In this document: piece after piece, positions 35,455 through 45,894 of the stretch | Layout: the number at the start of each line of letters is the position of its first letter | How positions within the stretch are numbered: position 1 is the first letter of the stretch | From: Candidatus Thiomargarita nelsonii | GTDB lineage: Bacteria; Pseudomonadota; Gammaproteobacteria; Beggiatoales; Beggiatoaceae | Length of the DNA stretch: 63,912 nucleotides | Assembly: GCA_000785145.2 (NCBI GenBank) | Contig: JSZA02000031.1 | Span: 1 to 63,912, forward strand | Direction of reading: 5' to 3' | The notes under the pieces: model-generated | Databases searched by the model: none | Seen by the model: only the letters and a program-made list of their open reading frames with translations | What the model was told of the DNA's origin: nothing | Translations under genes and position numbers: made by a program

Positions 35455-36295
35455 CAATTTGAGAAATCGGTATCGCCACAGAAAGCGGTTTTTTACCCCA
35501 CGCATGTCCATACACCACCTCATAAGTCGCTGGCAACAACCCATCGGCTGAGCGATATTCTTCATAAGCCCCCAACATCGCCTGAAATTTCCCCTTTCCA
35601 GTCAAACTACGTGAACGTCCCGCTGTCAAATTATGTGCGCCGATATGCTTTAATTCCCTCATTAACTGTTTAGCATCACTATAAGTGAACTGAAACCTAT
35701 CCACATCCATCACAGGATTACTCAAACCAGCCTGTAACAAAGCATCCCCATAATTGTGCATATCCAGAAAACGATTCACATGACTCGCATTATCCACACT
35801 TGCCCAACTCTCACGTAATTCCTTTAAAGTATCAGGACCAAAAGTCGAAAAAAATAACGCACCTTCAGGTTTTAGCACCCGCGCAAATTCCGCAAAAACA
35901 ACCTGAATATCATTACACCATTGCAACATCAGATTAGAAACCAACAAATCGACACTATCATCAGCAAAAGGTAAATGAGCCCCATCGGCACAAACAAAAT
36001 GTTGTTTAGAAAACCACCTTGGCGCATCTAAATGCCCCAATTTCACCATTTCTAATGCAATATCAACGCTATACACATGCGCCTGTTTATACTGTTTACT
36101 CAAAGCACGGCTCAAACGACCCACGCCCGCACCCACATCTAAAATCTGTTGCGGCACCAATTTCAACCATTGCAAACGCTCAAGCAAATCCTCTCCAACC
36201 ATTTTTTGTAAACTAGCCCACTGCTCATAACGAGCAGCGACGCGCCCAAAAGATTGAGAAACTTGACGTTTATCCAAATACTCAGGTGAATTCAT
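35441..36295 (-). CDS. bioC: Malonyl-ACP O-methyltransferase
   Basis: A 284-residue class I SAM methyltransferase. KRQVSQSFGRVAARYEQWASLQ is the BioC N-terminus, ILDVGAGVGRLS is SAM motif I, and FSTFGPDTLKELRESWA is typical of BioC. It methylates malonyl-ACP to prime pimelate synthesis for biotin. It overlaps bioH by 14 bp. The last residues and stop codon are repeat-derived. Confidence 0.92.
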   Translation of the reverse strand: MNSPEYLDKRQVSQSFGRVAARYEQWASLQKMVGEDLLERLQWLKLVPQQILDVGAGVGRLSRALSKQYKQAHVYSVDIALEMVKLGHLDAPRWFSKQHFVCADGAHLPFADDSVDLLVSNLMLQWCNDIQVVFAEFARVLKPEGALFFSTFGPDTLKELRESWASVDNASHVNRFLDMHNYGDALLQAGLSNPVMDVDRFQFTYSDAKQLMRELKHIGAHNLTAGRSRSLTGKGKFQAMLGAYEEYRSADGLLPATYEVVYGHAWGKKPLSVAIPISQIGRPR

Positions 36296-37043
36296 TCAAA
36301 AAACCTTCTAATAACTCTATAAAAATTTGAGGATGAGACAAAAACGGAACATGTGCCGCTCCTTTAATGCAAACTGTTTGCAAATTTGGCCACCACTGTT
36401 GACAAACTTTTCCCATAGCCGCTGGGACAAGCATATCGCGTTCCCCTAAACATAATAAAGCGGGACAACCAATCAGCGATAATTCAGAACGTAAATCCGT
36501 ATTTTGTAACAAATGCAAGCCCCCTTGTAACGCCTCAGCTTGGGGACTCGGCGTTTCTTTTAAAAGTGTTTTAAGGGCACGGAGTTGCGGACGGGCATCC
36601 TCTCCCCCTTTGACTTGCAACGCCAAAAAACGCTGCAAAGTGCCCAAAGTATCACTTTGTACCTGATCAGCAAACAACTGTAAAACAGCAGACGTCATAG
36701 CGTATGGCCAATCTTCGGCCCTGACAAAACGGGGCGAAGAACTGACCAACACCAAAGCACGCACCGGATGCCATCTCGCCATCGCCATCGCCAACAAGCC
36801 CCCCATTGACCAGCCTACCCATACCGCCTCTTGAGGCAAAGCAACGGCTAACTTTTCCATGAGAATGGGCAAACTATATTCACACATGGCACTACGCCCA
36901 TGTCCGGGTAAATCCACTTGATAAACATGCCAATTTTGGGCAAGTCTCACGGCAATATCGTTCCAAATTTCGCCATTAAAACCAAAACCATGTAATAATA
37001 TTAAAGGCTTACCTTCGCCTTGTTCTTTCACAAATAAGTTCAT
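36282..37043 (-). CDS. bioH: Pimeloyl-ACP methyl ester carboxylesterase
   Basis: A 253-residue alpha/beta hydrolase. LLHGFGFNGEIW is the oxyanion loop, GWSMGG the nucleophile elbow (S79), GERDMLVP the acid, and GAAHVPFLSHP the catalytic His. It removes the methyl group added by BioC, closing the pimelate pathway. The bioH-bioC order is common in gammaproteobacteria. Its start codon directly follows the stop of the upstream large gene. Confidence 0.92.
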   Translation of the reverse strand: MNLFVKEQGEGKPLILLHGFGFNGEIWNDIAVRLAQNWHVYQVDLPGHGRSAMCEYSLPILMEKLAVALPQEAVWVGWSMGGLLAMAMARWHPVRALVLVSSSPRFVRAEDWPYAMTSAVLQLFADQVQSDTLGTLQRFLALQVKGGEDARPQLRALKTLLKETPSPQAEALQGGLHLLQNTDLRSELSLIGCPALLCLGERDMLVPAAMGKVCQQWWPNLQTVCIKGAAHVPFLSHPQIFIELLEGFLNEFT

Positions 37044-40000
37044 TTATTTAATAAACAAAGTACGACTACTCGCCCGCTCCTCTCGAAACATATTACGGAC
37101 ACAAACAGCAAAATGCTCTTGCCCCTCAATCTGAGAAGTGACAAGCAACGGTATCCGCAACACCTCCTCACCTTCAAAATCTAAGCTAAACAACTTAACC
37201 TCACCCCGAATCCAAGACAAACAGGGTGGTAAAGCGACATGAACCATATCACCGGTTTGATAACCCCTTGGCAGCGATATGATTAATTCGATGCACTCGC
37301 CCGCCCTCACCTGCTGGATTTCACTATTATTAGCATTTACAAAACGAATACTGATCGGGAAATTGTCAGCAAAGCGCGTCCAATCCTCTTCATAGAGGCG
37401 TGTCACCTCGACAGCCGCAACGCCACTTAACACCTCAATGGACTCAATCGGAACATTCAACAGCGCCGCCTCTATCGCCATCATCTCTTCACCGTTAACC
37501 TTTAAGCGGGCTTCACTTGTGACAAGACCAGATTTTCTCAATTGACTCAATAAAGCGATAGCGGCAACAGAATCTTCCGTTGAATAAAGCCTACCTTGCT
37601 CATTCAACTGGCGTGTCACCTGATTCGCCAATTTTATCCCGTTTTTGAAGTCCCCCATCACAATCAAACTAGCCGCAGCATAAGCCAAACTTTGGCGATC
37701 AACAACAGCGTGTTGAGGGACCTTTAAACAGGGTTCTGAACCGGAAAAATCTATTAAATTTTCAATCAATTCACGCCCTACCGCATGATTATCTTCCCAA
37801 AGCACGGCAAGCGTGTAAATATCCTCAATGTTCTGGACTTCGCTAGGGACGCGCTGCATATCATGAGCTTGGGCAACATTATCCGCCATCGAAACGCCTT
37901 CACGCATAGCTTGACGCAAATTATTAGACAAATCTGGAATGGCATCTAATTCTTCCAATTTCCAAAGATAACGTACCGTCAGTTCGCTATAATATTCATT
38001 GATCTCAATATCATTAGGATACATGGCAAAGCCCTGTTTCGGACGTATCATTTTTTGTTCACGGGCAATGCCCGCTAATATAATTTCTTCAGCACTGTTA
38101 CGCTGGCCTTCATTTTTCGCGGTGAGATACATAAATGTTGCGGCTAAAATTTTAGCGGCTGTTTGTTCACAGCACAAATGAGCATAATTAGCAGTCGCTG
38201 TCAGCAAACTCTCAAAGGAAATATCAATATTGGGGAGTACACGCAGACTTAATGAGTCAGCACGTTTAATGGAATCAGCAGAAAATAATAAGCCCAATTC
38301 TTTAGCATAAGATTTAAATTTGCTTGGCTCATCAACGACAAGCTCAATAGAATCAGTTTCACCCGTCAAACTCTCTTCAACGGTTGCTATATAAATACCT
38401 GATTTAACATAAAATTCTAATGTCGTGGGCGTATGAATGCTGAGAGCAGTAATGGATTTTCCATTGCATAACGCAACGGTTTTGCCATTCTGTGTCAAAG
38501 TAATATTAGCTTTGCCGGAAGTGGTGATGGCACGAAGACGACCAATCACTTTATCCTTAAAGTGGACAATCGGCGGCATTTCTAACTCTACCCGCACCGG
38601 CTTATCAACAACAACCGTCGTTTGATTTTGTATCCAATCACCTTCAATCATGGCGAAACTTTCAACAGTGAAGCTACCCAAAGAATCGCTTAATGGAATA
38701 ACAACATCCTTCATTTCAGTGACATGGATAATATCATAGAATAAGACTTCTGGAAATTCAGTGCGTGGCGAATCTTTTTTGAATGACGTTTTCTGAGCCA
38801 GAAGAGATTCTGGTTTTTTATCGTTTGAGAAATCATTATCCAGCAACGCTAATTCTTCCACTAAAGACAAATCGTCCGCCGCTTCACTCCTAGACTGCTC
38901 TGTCTCTAACGTCAAATCATCAACCGCATTCTCCTCATCACCTAACAAAAAATCCTCCTCTAGCAGATCCAACTCATCCTCGAAGGATAAGCTCTCTTCC
39001 TCATAGCGAGGAAATCGGATTTCTTCAAATTGACTCAATGTTGAAAATGCGCGTTCATCCATACCTTCAGTCGCCACATCAATAGCACGCTTTGCGGCAG
39101 TTCCCAAACTCACCGCTGGTTTCTCACCTGCTATCAAACGCTCATCGCTGACACACAATAAAACCGGATTTTTTTTATCCTTCAAGCCACCACATCTCAA
39201 GCGCACGACTAAATCTTCGCGTGGTAAAATGACTTTAGGTGCCTCGACGGATAACAAAAATGGGCTTGATTTAACATAAGTGGTATAAGCTTCAAAAGCT
39301 TGTCCATTCACGAAGCCACCGACAAAGACCATACAAAAAGAGCTCTCTGTTTTGACCGTGATATTGTTACCAACGCTAACATTCCCCACATCCTGTACAC
39401 TATAATCGCCAGTCGTCAAATCTAAAATCACCAAAACCAGCGATTCTATATTGGCTTTGACTTGCATCAAACGATGGTCGGTGATGATTGATTCTACAGT
39501 CAGGGGCGTACCAATTAAATCCCCCTCGCTTAAATACCCCCCCCGCACCGGCAGCGCGTCGGCTTCCGGCATCATTGAAAACAACAATTCATTACCCAAT
39601 TCGCTGATAACAGTCACTTCTCGCTCAACCGCCCGACTCGCAGGAATTGCCACTTCCACCACCCGCTCTGTATCCTCTGCCGCCATTAAGCGCAAGCTGA
39701 ATGGTCCTTCCCCCTGTATTTTGATACCTGCTGCATAGTGCCCAGGAGAGAACGGTAACAGCCCAATATGCTCTATTTTATTGCCTTTTTCCACTAATGC
39801 CACGATCAATTCATCGTTAAACGGCCTCTGATAACTTTCCACTGCCACTTCAAACCAGAGCTGATCGATCTCCCGCTTGAGCTTATAGCTAACAAGTCGG
39901 GCGGAGAGGGGGGGTAGGCTGTATTCAGCAACGCTAAAGGAAACAGGCGTGCCGATACGGCGATCACCGATTGACAACTGCGCGGTGTAAACACCAGGCA

Positions 40001-40424
40001 AAAGCATAACAAGGGTTTCGATGCCAACACCCTCCGTGAGTTCAACAGGGCGATCAGCAAAAAATTCGCCATTGTAGTCGATTGCTAAACGCAAATACTT
40101 GGGCGGGGAGGGGAATGCTATGAATAGATGCACAGTGTCTTGCTCAGCGCGATAGATATCGCGATCCGCCACAACGCAGCCAATAGGTTCGATGAAACGT
40201 GGCTCAGGTGTAATAGTCACACCATCCAATTGTACCGGTTTATCGACTAAGGCTAACACCCTATTTTTAATTTTTTTTTCTATAATAAGCCGCAGGCGTC
40301 TACCTTTGCCTGACCACCTTGCGTCTTGCTTGACGAAAACGAAGTAGTGACCAATTTGTACATTGTCTTTTATTAGTAAGGCACGTTGATGATTATTGAC
40401 AGTAATTTTAAATGGGTATTTCAT
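37044..40424 (-). CDS. Alpha-2-macroglobulin-like thioester protein without signal peptide
   Basis: A 1126-residue protein. A series of beta-rich MG-like domains (residues ~1-470) is followed by a strongly acidic linker (~480-545: EEESLSFEDELDLLEEDF and similar). More beta-rich segments lead to a helical thioester-type domain. NYAHLCCEQTAAK contains C751-C-E-Q754, matching the CxEQ thioester of complement and alpha-2-macroglobulins. The N-terminus (MKYPFKITVNNHQRALL) is not a signal peptide and there is no lipobox, unlike the usual periplasmic bacterial homologues. GAGGAG precedes the ATG. Its stop touches the bioH start, but a role in biotin synthesis is not implied. Confidence 0.7.
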   Translation of the reverse strand: MKYPFKITVNNHQRALLIKDNVQIGHYFVFVKQDARWSGKGRRLRLIIEKKIKNRVLALVDKPVQLDGVTITPEPRFIEPIGCVVADRDIYRAEQDTVHLFIAFPSPPKYLRLAIDYNGEFFADRPVELTEGVGIETLVMLLPGVYTAQLSIGDRRIGTPVSFSVAEYSLPPLSARLVSYKLKREIDQLWFEVAVESYQRPFNDELIVALVEKGNKIEHIGLLPFSPGHYAAGIKIQGEGPFSLRLMAAEDTERVVEVAIPASRAVEREVTVISELGNELLFSMMPEADALPVRGGYLSEGDLIGTPLTVESIITDHRLMQVKANIESLVLVILDLTTGDYSVQDVGNVSVGNNITVKTESSFCMVFVGGFVNGQAFEAYTTYVKSSPFLLSVEAPKVILPREDLVVRLRCGGLKDKKNPVLLCVSDERLIAGEKPAVSLGTAAKRAIDVATEGMDERAFSTLSQFEEIRFPRYEEESLSFEDELDLLEEDFLLGDEENAVDDLTLETEQSRSEAADDLSLVEELALLDNDFSNDKKPESLLAQKTSFKKDSPRTEFPEVLFYDIIHVTEMKDVVIPLSDSLGSFTVESFAMIEGDWIQNQTTVVVDKPVRVELEMPPIVHFKDKVIGRLRAITTSGKANITLTQNGKTVALCNGKSITALSIHTPTTLEFYVKSGIYIATVEESLTGETDSIELVVDEPSKFKSYAKELGLLFSADSIKRADSLSLRVLPNIDISFESLLTATANYAHLCCEQTAAKILAATFMYLTAKNEGQRNSAEEIILAGIAREQKMIRPKQGFAMYPNDIEINEYYSELTVRYLWKLEELDAIPDLSNNLRQAMREGVSMADNVAQAHDMQRVPSEVQNIEDIYTLAVLWEDNHAVGRELIENLIDFSGSEPCLKVPQHAVVDRQSLAYAAASLIVMGDFKNGIKLANQVTRQLNEQGRLYSTEDSVAAIALLSQLRKSGLVTSEARLKVNGEEMMAIEAALLNVPIESIEVLSGVAAVEVTRLYEEDWTRFADNFPISIRFVNANNSEIQQVRAGECIELIISLPRGYQTGDMVHVALPPCLSWIRGEVKLFSLDFEGEEVLRIPLLVTSQIEGQEHFAVCVRNMFREERASSRTLFIK

Positions 40425-40541
40425 TTTTTTTTCTCCTCAGTCAGCCGTCTGTGATTGACTTACTGAGTAAAACTACAAGGATGTTATAATCGCGCAACAC
40501 CTGAAGATGCCGCTGCCCATAAAGATAGCTTACACTATCTG

Positions 40542-41407
40542 ATGTGGCGTGAAACGGTTACCAAAATGATGGCAAAACCACGCGTGATGGATATTCCAAC
40601 ACAAGTCGCTGCCTTTGGCAAACGGGTATTGATTATCACAGGATCGCAGTCATTTCGCGCAACAGCGCACTGGCAAACGCTCCAACAAGGCTTGCGTGAG
40701 CAGGCTATCACTTGGGAAACTTTCACAGTACAAGGTGAGACCTCACCCGATATAGTAGATGAGGCAGTCAGGGATTATCGAAAAAGTGGCATTGAAATCG
40801 TCTTAGCTTAGGTATTGGCGGCTTATTACCGCATGGCAACTCCGTCATGGATCACTTAGAAGGGGTGGGCAAAGGCATTGCCTATCATATCAGGGACCAT
40901 CCACACCTTTTATTGCCGTGCCGACGACTGTATTAGTCTCTTGTCCGCCTGACTTATTGGCAGCCAATGGCATGGATGCCTTTACGCAATTATTAGAATC
41001 TTATGTCTCTACCAATGCCAACCCGTTGACGGATGCCTTAGCGCTTTCTGGTATGACAGCTTTTCGTGATGGCTTTTTCGCCTGTCCGCATGGCGTGGTT
41101 TGTGGCACATTGCTTGCTGCTGAAGCCACTGATATCAATATCCTTGCCCTCCGCGAGCGAGATCCCAATAATATAGCCCTCACTAAATATGCGAATGTTG
41201 GCGCACTACTGAGTCCATCGGCTCAGCTTTGCACAAGCTTAGTTGATAGGCTCATAAATTGGACTGTTCGACTTGCACTACCTATGTTGAGCGTGTATGG
41301 TATGCAGCGATGCGATTTAGACAAACTGTCGGGGTAGTCGTATGAAAACCAATCCGATTGTGTTGACGGATGCCGAAATACGTGAATTGTTGTTGCGACG
41401 TTTATAA
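40542..41407 (+). pseudogene. Iron-containing alcohol dehydrogenase, broken
   Basis: Recognisable pieces in order: GKRVLIITGSQSFRATAHWQ, SPDIVDEAVRDYRKSG, MLPHGNSVMDHLEGVGKGIAY-type sequence, PTTVLVSCPPDLLAANGMDAFTQLLE, and C-terminal MKTNPIVLTDAEIRELLL (41342-41407). These match group III iron alcohol dehydrogenases, but at least two frameshifts and deletions remove the cofactor GGGS loop and part of the metal-binding domain. It is non-functional. Confidence 0.85.
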
Positions 41408-41434
41408 AAAAAGTGCTGCACTCCTTGAGAAATT

Positions 41435-42265
41435 ATGACTGAATTACAAAAATTAATTGAACGTGCCGAGGCTTTGTTGGCACGTATAGAAAACCATTTT
41501 CCCGCCCCCCCCTTGCCCCCAGATTGGCAAAATATCCCCGCGTTTCGCTGGCGTAAAGGCATATTTCAAGCTATCTACCATCCCCATCGTATCCGCTTGC
41601 AAGATTTACAAGGCATAGATGAGCAAAAACAACAAATTGAGCGCAATACGCGACAATTCTTGCAAAAAAAACCAGCTAATAATGTGTTATTATGGGGATC
41701 ACGGGGAACAGGCAAATCATCTTTAATTAAAGCCTTACTCAATGAATATGCTGAACAAGGGCTGCGCTTGGTTGAGGTTGAAAAACATGAGCTGATTGAC
41801 TTACCTGATATTGTTGAGGCTTTTTATAACCGCCCGGAACGTTTTATTATTTTTTGCGATGATTTATCATTTGAGCAAGACGATGCAAGCTATAAAGCCT
41901 TAAAAAGTGTATTAGATGGCGCCATCAGTGCGCCGCCCGATAATTGCTTGATTTATGCCACCTCAAATCGGCGGCACTTGTTACCTGAATATATGCACGA
42001 AAATATGGATGCCCAAACGATTGATGGTGAAATTCATCACGGGGAGGCGGTGGAGGAAAAAATTTCTCTATCGGATCGTTTTGGCTTGTGGATATCATTT
42101 TATCCCTTTACGCAAGATGAATATTTGGCGATTGTGTACTACTGGCTGCAACAAATGGACGATGACATACAACGCGCCGCATTGCAATGGGCACTTAAAC
42201 GGGGATCGCGGAGTGGGCGTGCAGCTTGGCAATTTGCACAAGATTGGGCAGGACGTCCAAGATAA
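41435..42265 (+). CDS. DUF815-family ATPase
   Basis: A 276-residue protein. NVLLWGSRGTGKSS (K94) is Walker A and FIIFCDDLSFE (D142-D143) Walker B. FYNRPERFIIF, CLIYATSNRRHLLPE and SDRFGLWISFYPF with the late arginine finger are DUF815 landmarks. These AAA+ proteins are widespread and poorly understood. The final GRPR and stop come from the dispersed repeat at 42252-42277. Confidence 0.85.
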   Translation: MTELQKLIERAEALLARIENHFPAPPLPPDWQNIPAFRWRKGIFQAIYHPHRIRLQDLQGIDEQKQQIERNTRQFLQKKPANNVLLWGSRGTGKSSLIKALLNEYAEQGLRLVEVEKHELIDLPDIVEAFYNRPERFIIFCDDLSFEQDDASYKALKSVLDGAISAPPDNCLIYATSNRRHLLPEYMHENMDAQTIDGEIHHGEAVEEKISLSDRFGLWISFYPFTQDEYLAIVYYWLQQMDDDIQRAALQWALKRGSRSGRAAWQFAQDWAGRPR

Positions 42266-42277
42266 ATCTTGGACTCC
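42252..42277. repeat. TCCAAGATAAATC repeat providing the DUF815 gene stop
   Basis: gga-cgt-cca-aga-taa is read through the left half of the palindrome; the methyltransferase gene starts 20 bp later. Confidence 0.85.
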
Positions 42278-42297
42278 GGATCAAAGGTAATAAAACC

Positions 42298-42621
42298 ATG
42301 CAAAAAATCAAATCAAACATTCATTTTGGAGATTGTTTGGAAATTTTAGCCACCTATCCAGACAACTTTTTTGATTTAATCATCACCTCGCCACCCTACG
42401 CTGACAGTCGGGCAAATAGTTATGGTGGGATTAAGCCTGATGACTATGTGGCTTGGTTTTTGCCAAGAGCGCAACAAATGTTACGAGTATTAAAACCGAC
42501 GGGCACATTTATTTTAAATATCAAAGAAAAAGTGGTCGATGGTGAAAGACATACTTATGTCATAGAATTAATTTTAGAATTACGCAAACAAGGCTGGTTA
42601 TGGACAGAAGAATTTATTTGG
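42298..42621 (+). CDS. DNA methyltransferase, exon 1 (motif IV half)
   Basis: Codons 1-108 of a permuted (beta-type) N4-cytosine or N6-adenine DNA methyltransferase. IHFGDCLEIL leads into ITSPPYADSR, where SPPY is catalytic motif IV. VLKPTGTFILNIKEKV follows. The exon ends at codon TGG (EEFIW), directly before the GTGCGAC start of a group II intron. Exon 2 at 45958 continues HKKNCFPGKW in frame, so splicing restores a 273-residue enzyme. Without splicing the product ends four codons into the intron (VRLVLA). Confidence 0.88.
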
Positions 42622-43329
42622 GTGCGACTCGTTTTGGCCTAATTGACTGATTTTGTTCAGATTTACGGGAACAAACACAATTGAAATAAAGCCTACTTAC
42701 ACAATCTTTATATGTGTATAAAATTTATTATATGGTGCGAAAAAGATTTTATGGATTCGCCTCCCCAGGCAAACTGGGAGAAAGCAATGACCGGTGGTTA
42801 GATGTTTTAACTGTCAGTGCAAGGTCTGCAAAGCTCATGGGAGCAAGCGTTACGGATAAGCTGGAAAGTTGTGGAAATTCCTTCCATATTACAAAAGATG
42901 AGGTGAGCAGTTACAGCACCGTATCCTGTTGAAGGTTTCCAGGTAACATACCCAGCGCGATAATTGAGTAAGGTCGGTCAATTCTGTCGAAAGACCCGAT
43001 TTGTAGGGGTTGAGATTTCCAGATGTCTCAACTCGTTTGCCCAATATATATACCCGACTAGAGATATTATCTAAGTCCGCAGGTAACAAACATATAAGAG
43101 AAACGAGGAAAAACGATGTCAGCATGTCACTTGCTGGATTGCAAGAGGAGAACATGAGAATGGTCTTAGCGACAGCATCGGATAGGATAGAGTGGGAAGC
43201 CAACGCCAGTTGAAACTGTCACATTGGGATACTGGATATGCTGATTCACTCTCGGTATTGTGTTATTACGAATTCTTATTATGCAATGGGTACGCAAGTA
43301 CTAATAACGAGAAGCTAATCACTTAAATT

Positions 43330-45642
43330 ATGGATACTCTTCAACTATCAAATCCTGATGGTAGAGTCCGGTCACAACATTCGTTGACGGGACTCCCGTC
43401 AGACAAAAAGCACAGAGACCACACAGATAGCAGTGGAAGGCTAGTTCCTTCGTGTTATCGAGTTATAAACTCATCGGATATGTGCGATTGGGATTGGGAT
43501 TCTATCATCTGGGGTAAGATACGTCGGCTAGTATTTAACTTGCAGAAACGAATTTATAAGCTTACAAAAGCAGGAAAGTACAGAAAAGCACGTAGCCTAA
43601 TGTATCTATTGCAACACTCGCACTATGCAATGCTATTAGGAGTCCGTAAGGTAACAACGGAGAACAAGGGTAAAAAGACTCCTGGAGTTGATAAAGTTAA
43701 AGTAACTACGCCAAGACAGAAAATGAATTTGGTGGTTGATGTCCTAGATACAATACAAATGGGTTGGGATAAATACGAAGCCAAGCCGGCCAAGAGGATT
43801 TATATACCAAAAGCTAATGGCAAAGAAAGGCCACTGGGTATCCCTACAGTATTAGACAGAGCAATGCAGGCAGTTACTAAGTCTGCTCTGGAACCGTTTT
43901 ACGAGGCAAAGTTTGAATCAGCAAGTTACGGGTTCAGACCTGGTATGGGATGTCATGATGCCATTGATAAAATTGCATCAGTGCTCCTAACAAAACAGAA
44001 ATGGATACTAGATGCCGACATTAAAGGGTTCTTTGACAACATTGACCATAAGTTCATTGTAGAACAGACAGATAAACACTGGAGACCGATAGTCAAGAAG
44101 TGGCTTAAAGCGGGATATATGGAGGAAAATAAATACAACCCGACTAAGAATGGAACGCCACAAGGGGGCATCATATCCCCACTCCTGGCCAATATAGCCT
44201 TAGACCAAATGGAAACCTGCCTGATTGAACACTTACGTGGGATTGAGGGATGGAAAACGAGAATCGGCAACACAAAAATCAGCATAATCACTGATAAGAA
44301 AACTCAGAAAAAATACGAATCGAGGAAACATCTACAACTCTCGGTAATAAGATACGCTGACGATTTCGTGGTAATCCATGAGGAAAAAGAGGTAATTGAG
44401 GAATCTGAGAGATTTATCAAAGAATGGCTAGGATTAAGAGGTTTAACTTTATCAGAAGAAAAGACCAAAATTGGGAACGAGACAGATGGTTTCGACTTTC
44501 TGGGGCATCACATTAGGCATTATGAGAACAGAATCAAGGGTACTTATAAAGCAAAGTTACTTAATGGAACACCCACCGAACAAAGAAAGGCAGTAACACC
44601 GCATGTATTACGAGTGGAACCAACCAAAGCAAAAGTTAATGCTCACTACCAAGAACTAAGTGACATTATAGGTAAAATGAAGGCAACAACTCCAAGTGAG
44701 TTAATCGGTATCCTGCAACCCAAAATATCAGGGTTTGCAAATTACTACAGAACAGTACACTCCAGCAAGGCATTCAGTAGGCTTGACCACTTGTTGTGGA
44801 AAAGATTATATCAATGGGCCTTGAGGCGACACTCAAATAAGGGTAAACGCTGGGTGGCAGCTAAATACTTCTGTACTGTGAAAGGTAGGAAATGGACGTT
44901 TGCTGAAATCAAAGGCAAAGGCAAGGATAGGGAGATAGTAAAATCTCTCAAAGGTTACTCGAAGCATAAAGTAAGAACTGGGAGTCATGCGAGGGTTGGA
45001 TATGATAGGTCATATTATGACGGAGACACCGCCTACTGGGCGGGGAGACTCTCCAAGGGTTATGGAAACATATCTCCGTCTAAAGCTAAATTGCTGAAAA
45101 GACAAGATGGATTATGTCCGGTATGTAAATGTGCATTAACGAATGAAGACCTACCTGAAGCCCATCACATAAAGCCCCGCCAATACGGGGGACTGTGGGA
45201 ATTTAAGAACATGGTCTTATTGCACCTACATTGCCACGACAAGATTCATAGAGAATATGGGGAACAAAAACGGAAACTGTGTAAGGGTACAAGAGAGTAT
45301 GATGAGCTAGTTAAGAAAGGTGTGTTTGTATCACCCGAAGTCGAAGCAAAGTATGGCCCTGATATAGCTAAGATGAGAAAGGGGCCTGAAGTTAATAAAG
45401 GTAGCTCAAAGATACTTAGATTGGGAAGTGACCCAGGAATAATAAGTAGGGACAAGGACACAGTGCCGCAGGAAACCCACAGCAATGGTAATAACGAGGA
45501 TGACGAACTGATACAGGTCAAGAGTTGGAAAAGCGGGGAAATAAAGATGATTCCTCGGAGTAAAATGTATCGGAAAACGAAAAGAGTTAGAGACAAAATC
45601 ACAAACAAGTGGAAGTTGGTCAAAATGTGGTTTTGTAAGTAG
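43330..45642 (+). CDS. Group II intron reverse transcriptase/maturase with HNH endonuclease
   Basis: A 770-residue intron-encoded protein. The RT domain (about 110-430) starts GKKTPGVDKV and RPLGIPTVLDRAMQ, with the active site YADD (Y342-D345). A maturase domain X (~460-560) is followed by HNH: CPVC (C596, C599), EAHHIKPRQYGG, NMVLLHLHCHDKIH. It promotes splicing and target-primed reverse transcription. About 110 residues follow the HNH and are charged and unassigned, longer than usual for this class. Confidence 0.95.
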   Translation: MDTLQLSNPDGRVRSQHSLTGLPSDKKHRDHTDSSGRLVPSCYRVINSSDMCDWDWDSIIWGKIRRLVFNLQKRIYKLTKAGKYRKARSLMYLLQHSHYAMLLGVRKVTTENKGKKTPGVDKVKVTTPRQKMNLVVDVLDTIQMGWDKYEAKPAKRIYIPKANGKERPLGIPTVLDRAMQAVTKSALEPFYEAKFESASYGFRPGMGCHDAIDKIASVLLTKQKWILDADIKGFFDNIDHKFIVEQTDKHWRPIVKKWLKAGYMEENKYNPTKNGTPQGGIISPLLANIALDQMETCLIEHLRGIEGWKTRIGNTKISIITDKKTQKKYESRKHLQLSVIRYADDFVVIHEEKEVIEESERFIKEWLGLRGLTLSEEKTKIGNETDGFDFLGHHIRHYENRIKGTYKAKLLNGTPTEQRKAVTPHVLRVEPTKAKVNAHYQELSDIIGKMKATTPSELIGILQPKISGFANYYRTVHSSKAFSRLDHLLWKRLYQWALRRHSNKGKRWVAAKYFCTVKGRKWTFAEIKGKGKDREIVKSLKGYSKHKVRTGSHARVGYDRSYYDGDTAYWAGRLSKGYGNISPSKAKLLKRQDGLCPVCKCALTNEDLPEAHHIKPRQYGGLWEFKNMVLLHLHCHDKIHREYGEQKRKLCKGTREYDELVKKGVFVSPEVEAKYGPDIAKMRKGPEVNKGSSKILRLGSDPGIISRDKDTVPQETHSNGNNEDDELIQVKSWKSGEIKMIPRSKMYRKTKRVRDKITNKWKLVKMWFCK

Positions 45643-45858
45643 AAACTCCTCCTCCTGTACGAAATCTGAAATGACCTACACGATAACGGTAGGTTGGGGA
45701 TAAGTGTAGTAATTAACATTTACGAGCTTACCTTAGTAATTAGTCAGCTAGGGCATTAAAGGTCTTGGGCATAGCAGACTTTGGTCTAAAAGGCCATACG
45801 CACAATTGTAACACGTTATTGAAATATGTTACTTAGCAATAGAAGTTGCTAAGCCGAG

Positions 45859-45894
45859 GAGCTGTATGAGTGCGAAAGTCTCATGTACAGTTTT
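45859..45894 (+). ncRNA. Group II intron domain V
   Basis: GAGCTGTATGAG, GCGAAAG, CTCATGTACAGTTTT form the expected two-part hairpin with the catalytic AGC and a GNRA-like GCGAAAG loop. Domain VI (about 45900-45950) follows with a stem using GGCC/GGCC pairs; the branch-point A cannot be assigned with certainty. Confidence 0.88.

Noticed and set aside
42226..42297. Upstream extension of the methyltransferase frame
   Set aside because: It lies inside the DUF815 coding sequence and the palindrome repeat; the ATG at 42298 gives the expected methyltransferase N-terminus.
42714..43213. Small open frames between the methyltransferase first exon and the maturase gene
   Set aside because: They fall in the structured 5' part of the group II intron and have no protein-like composition.
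43330..45642. Diversity-generating retroelement reverse transcriptase acting on the DUF1566 gene
   Set aside because: The reverse transcriptase has YADD, a maturase domain, HNH and adjoining domain V, so it is a group II intron protein, not a DGR enzyme.
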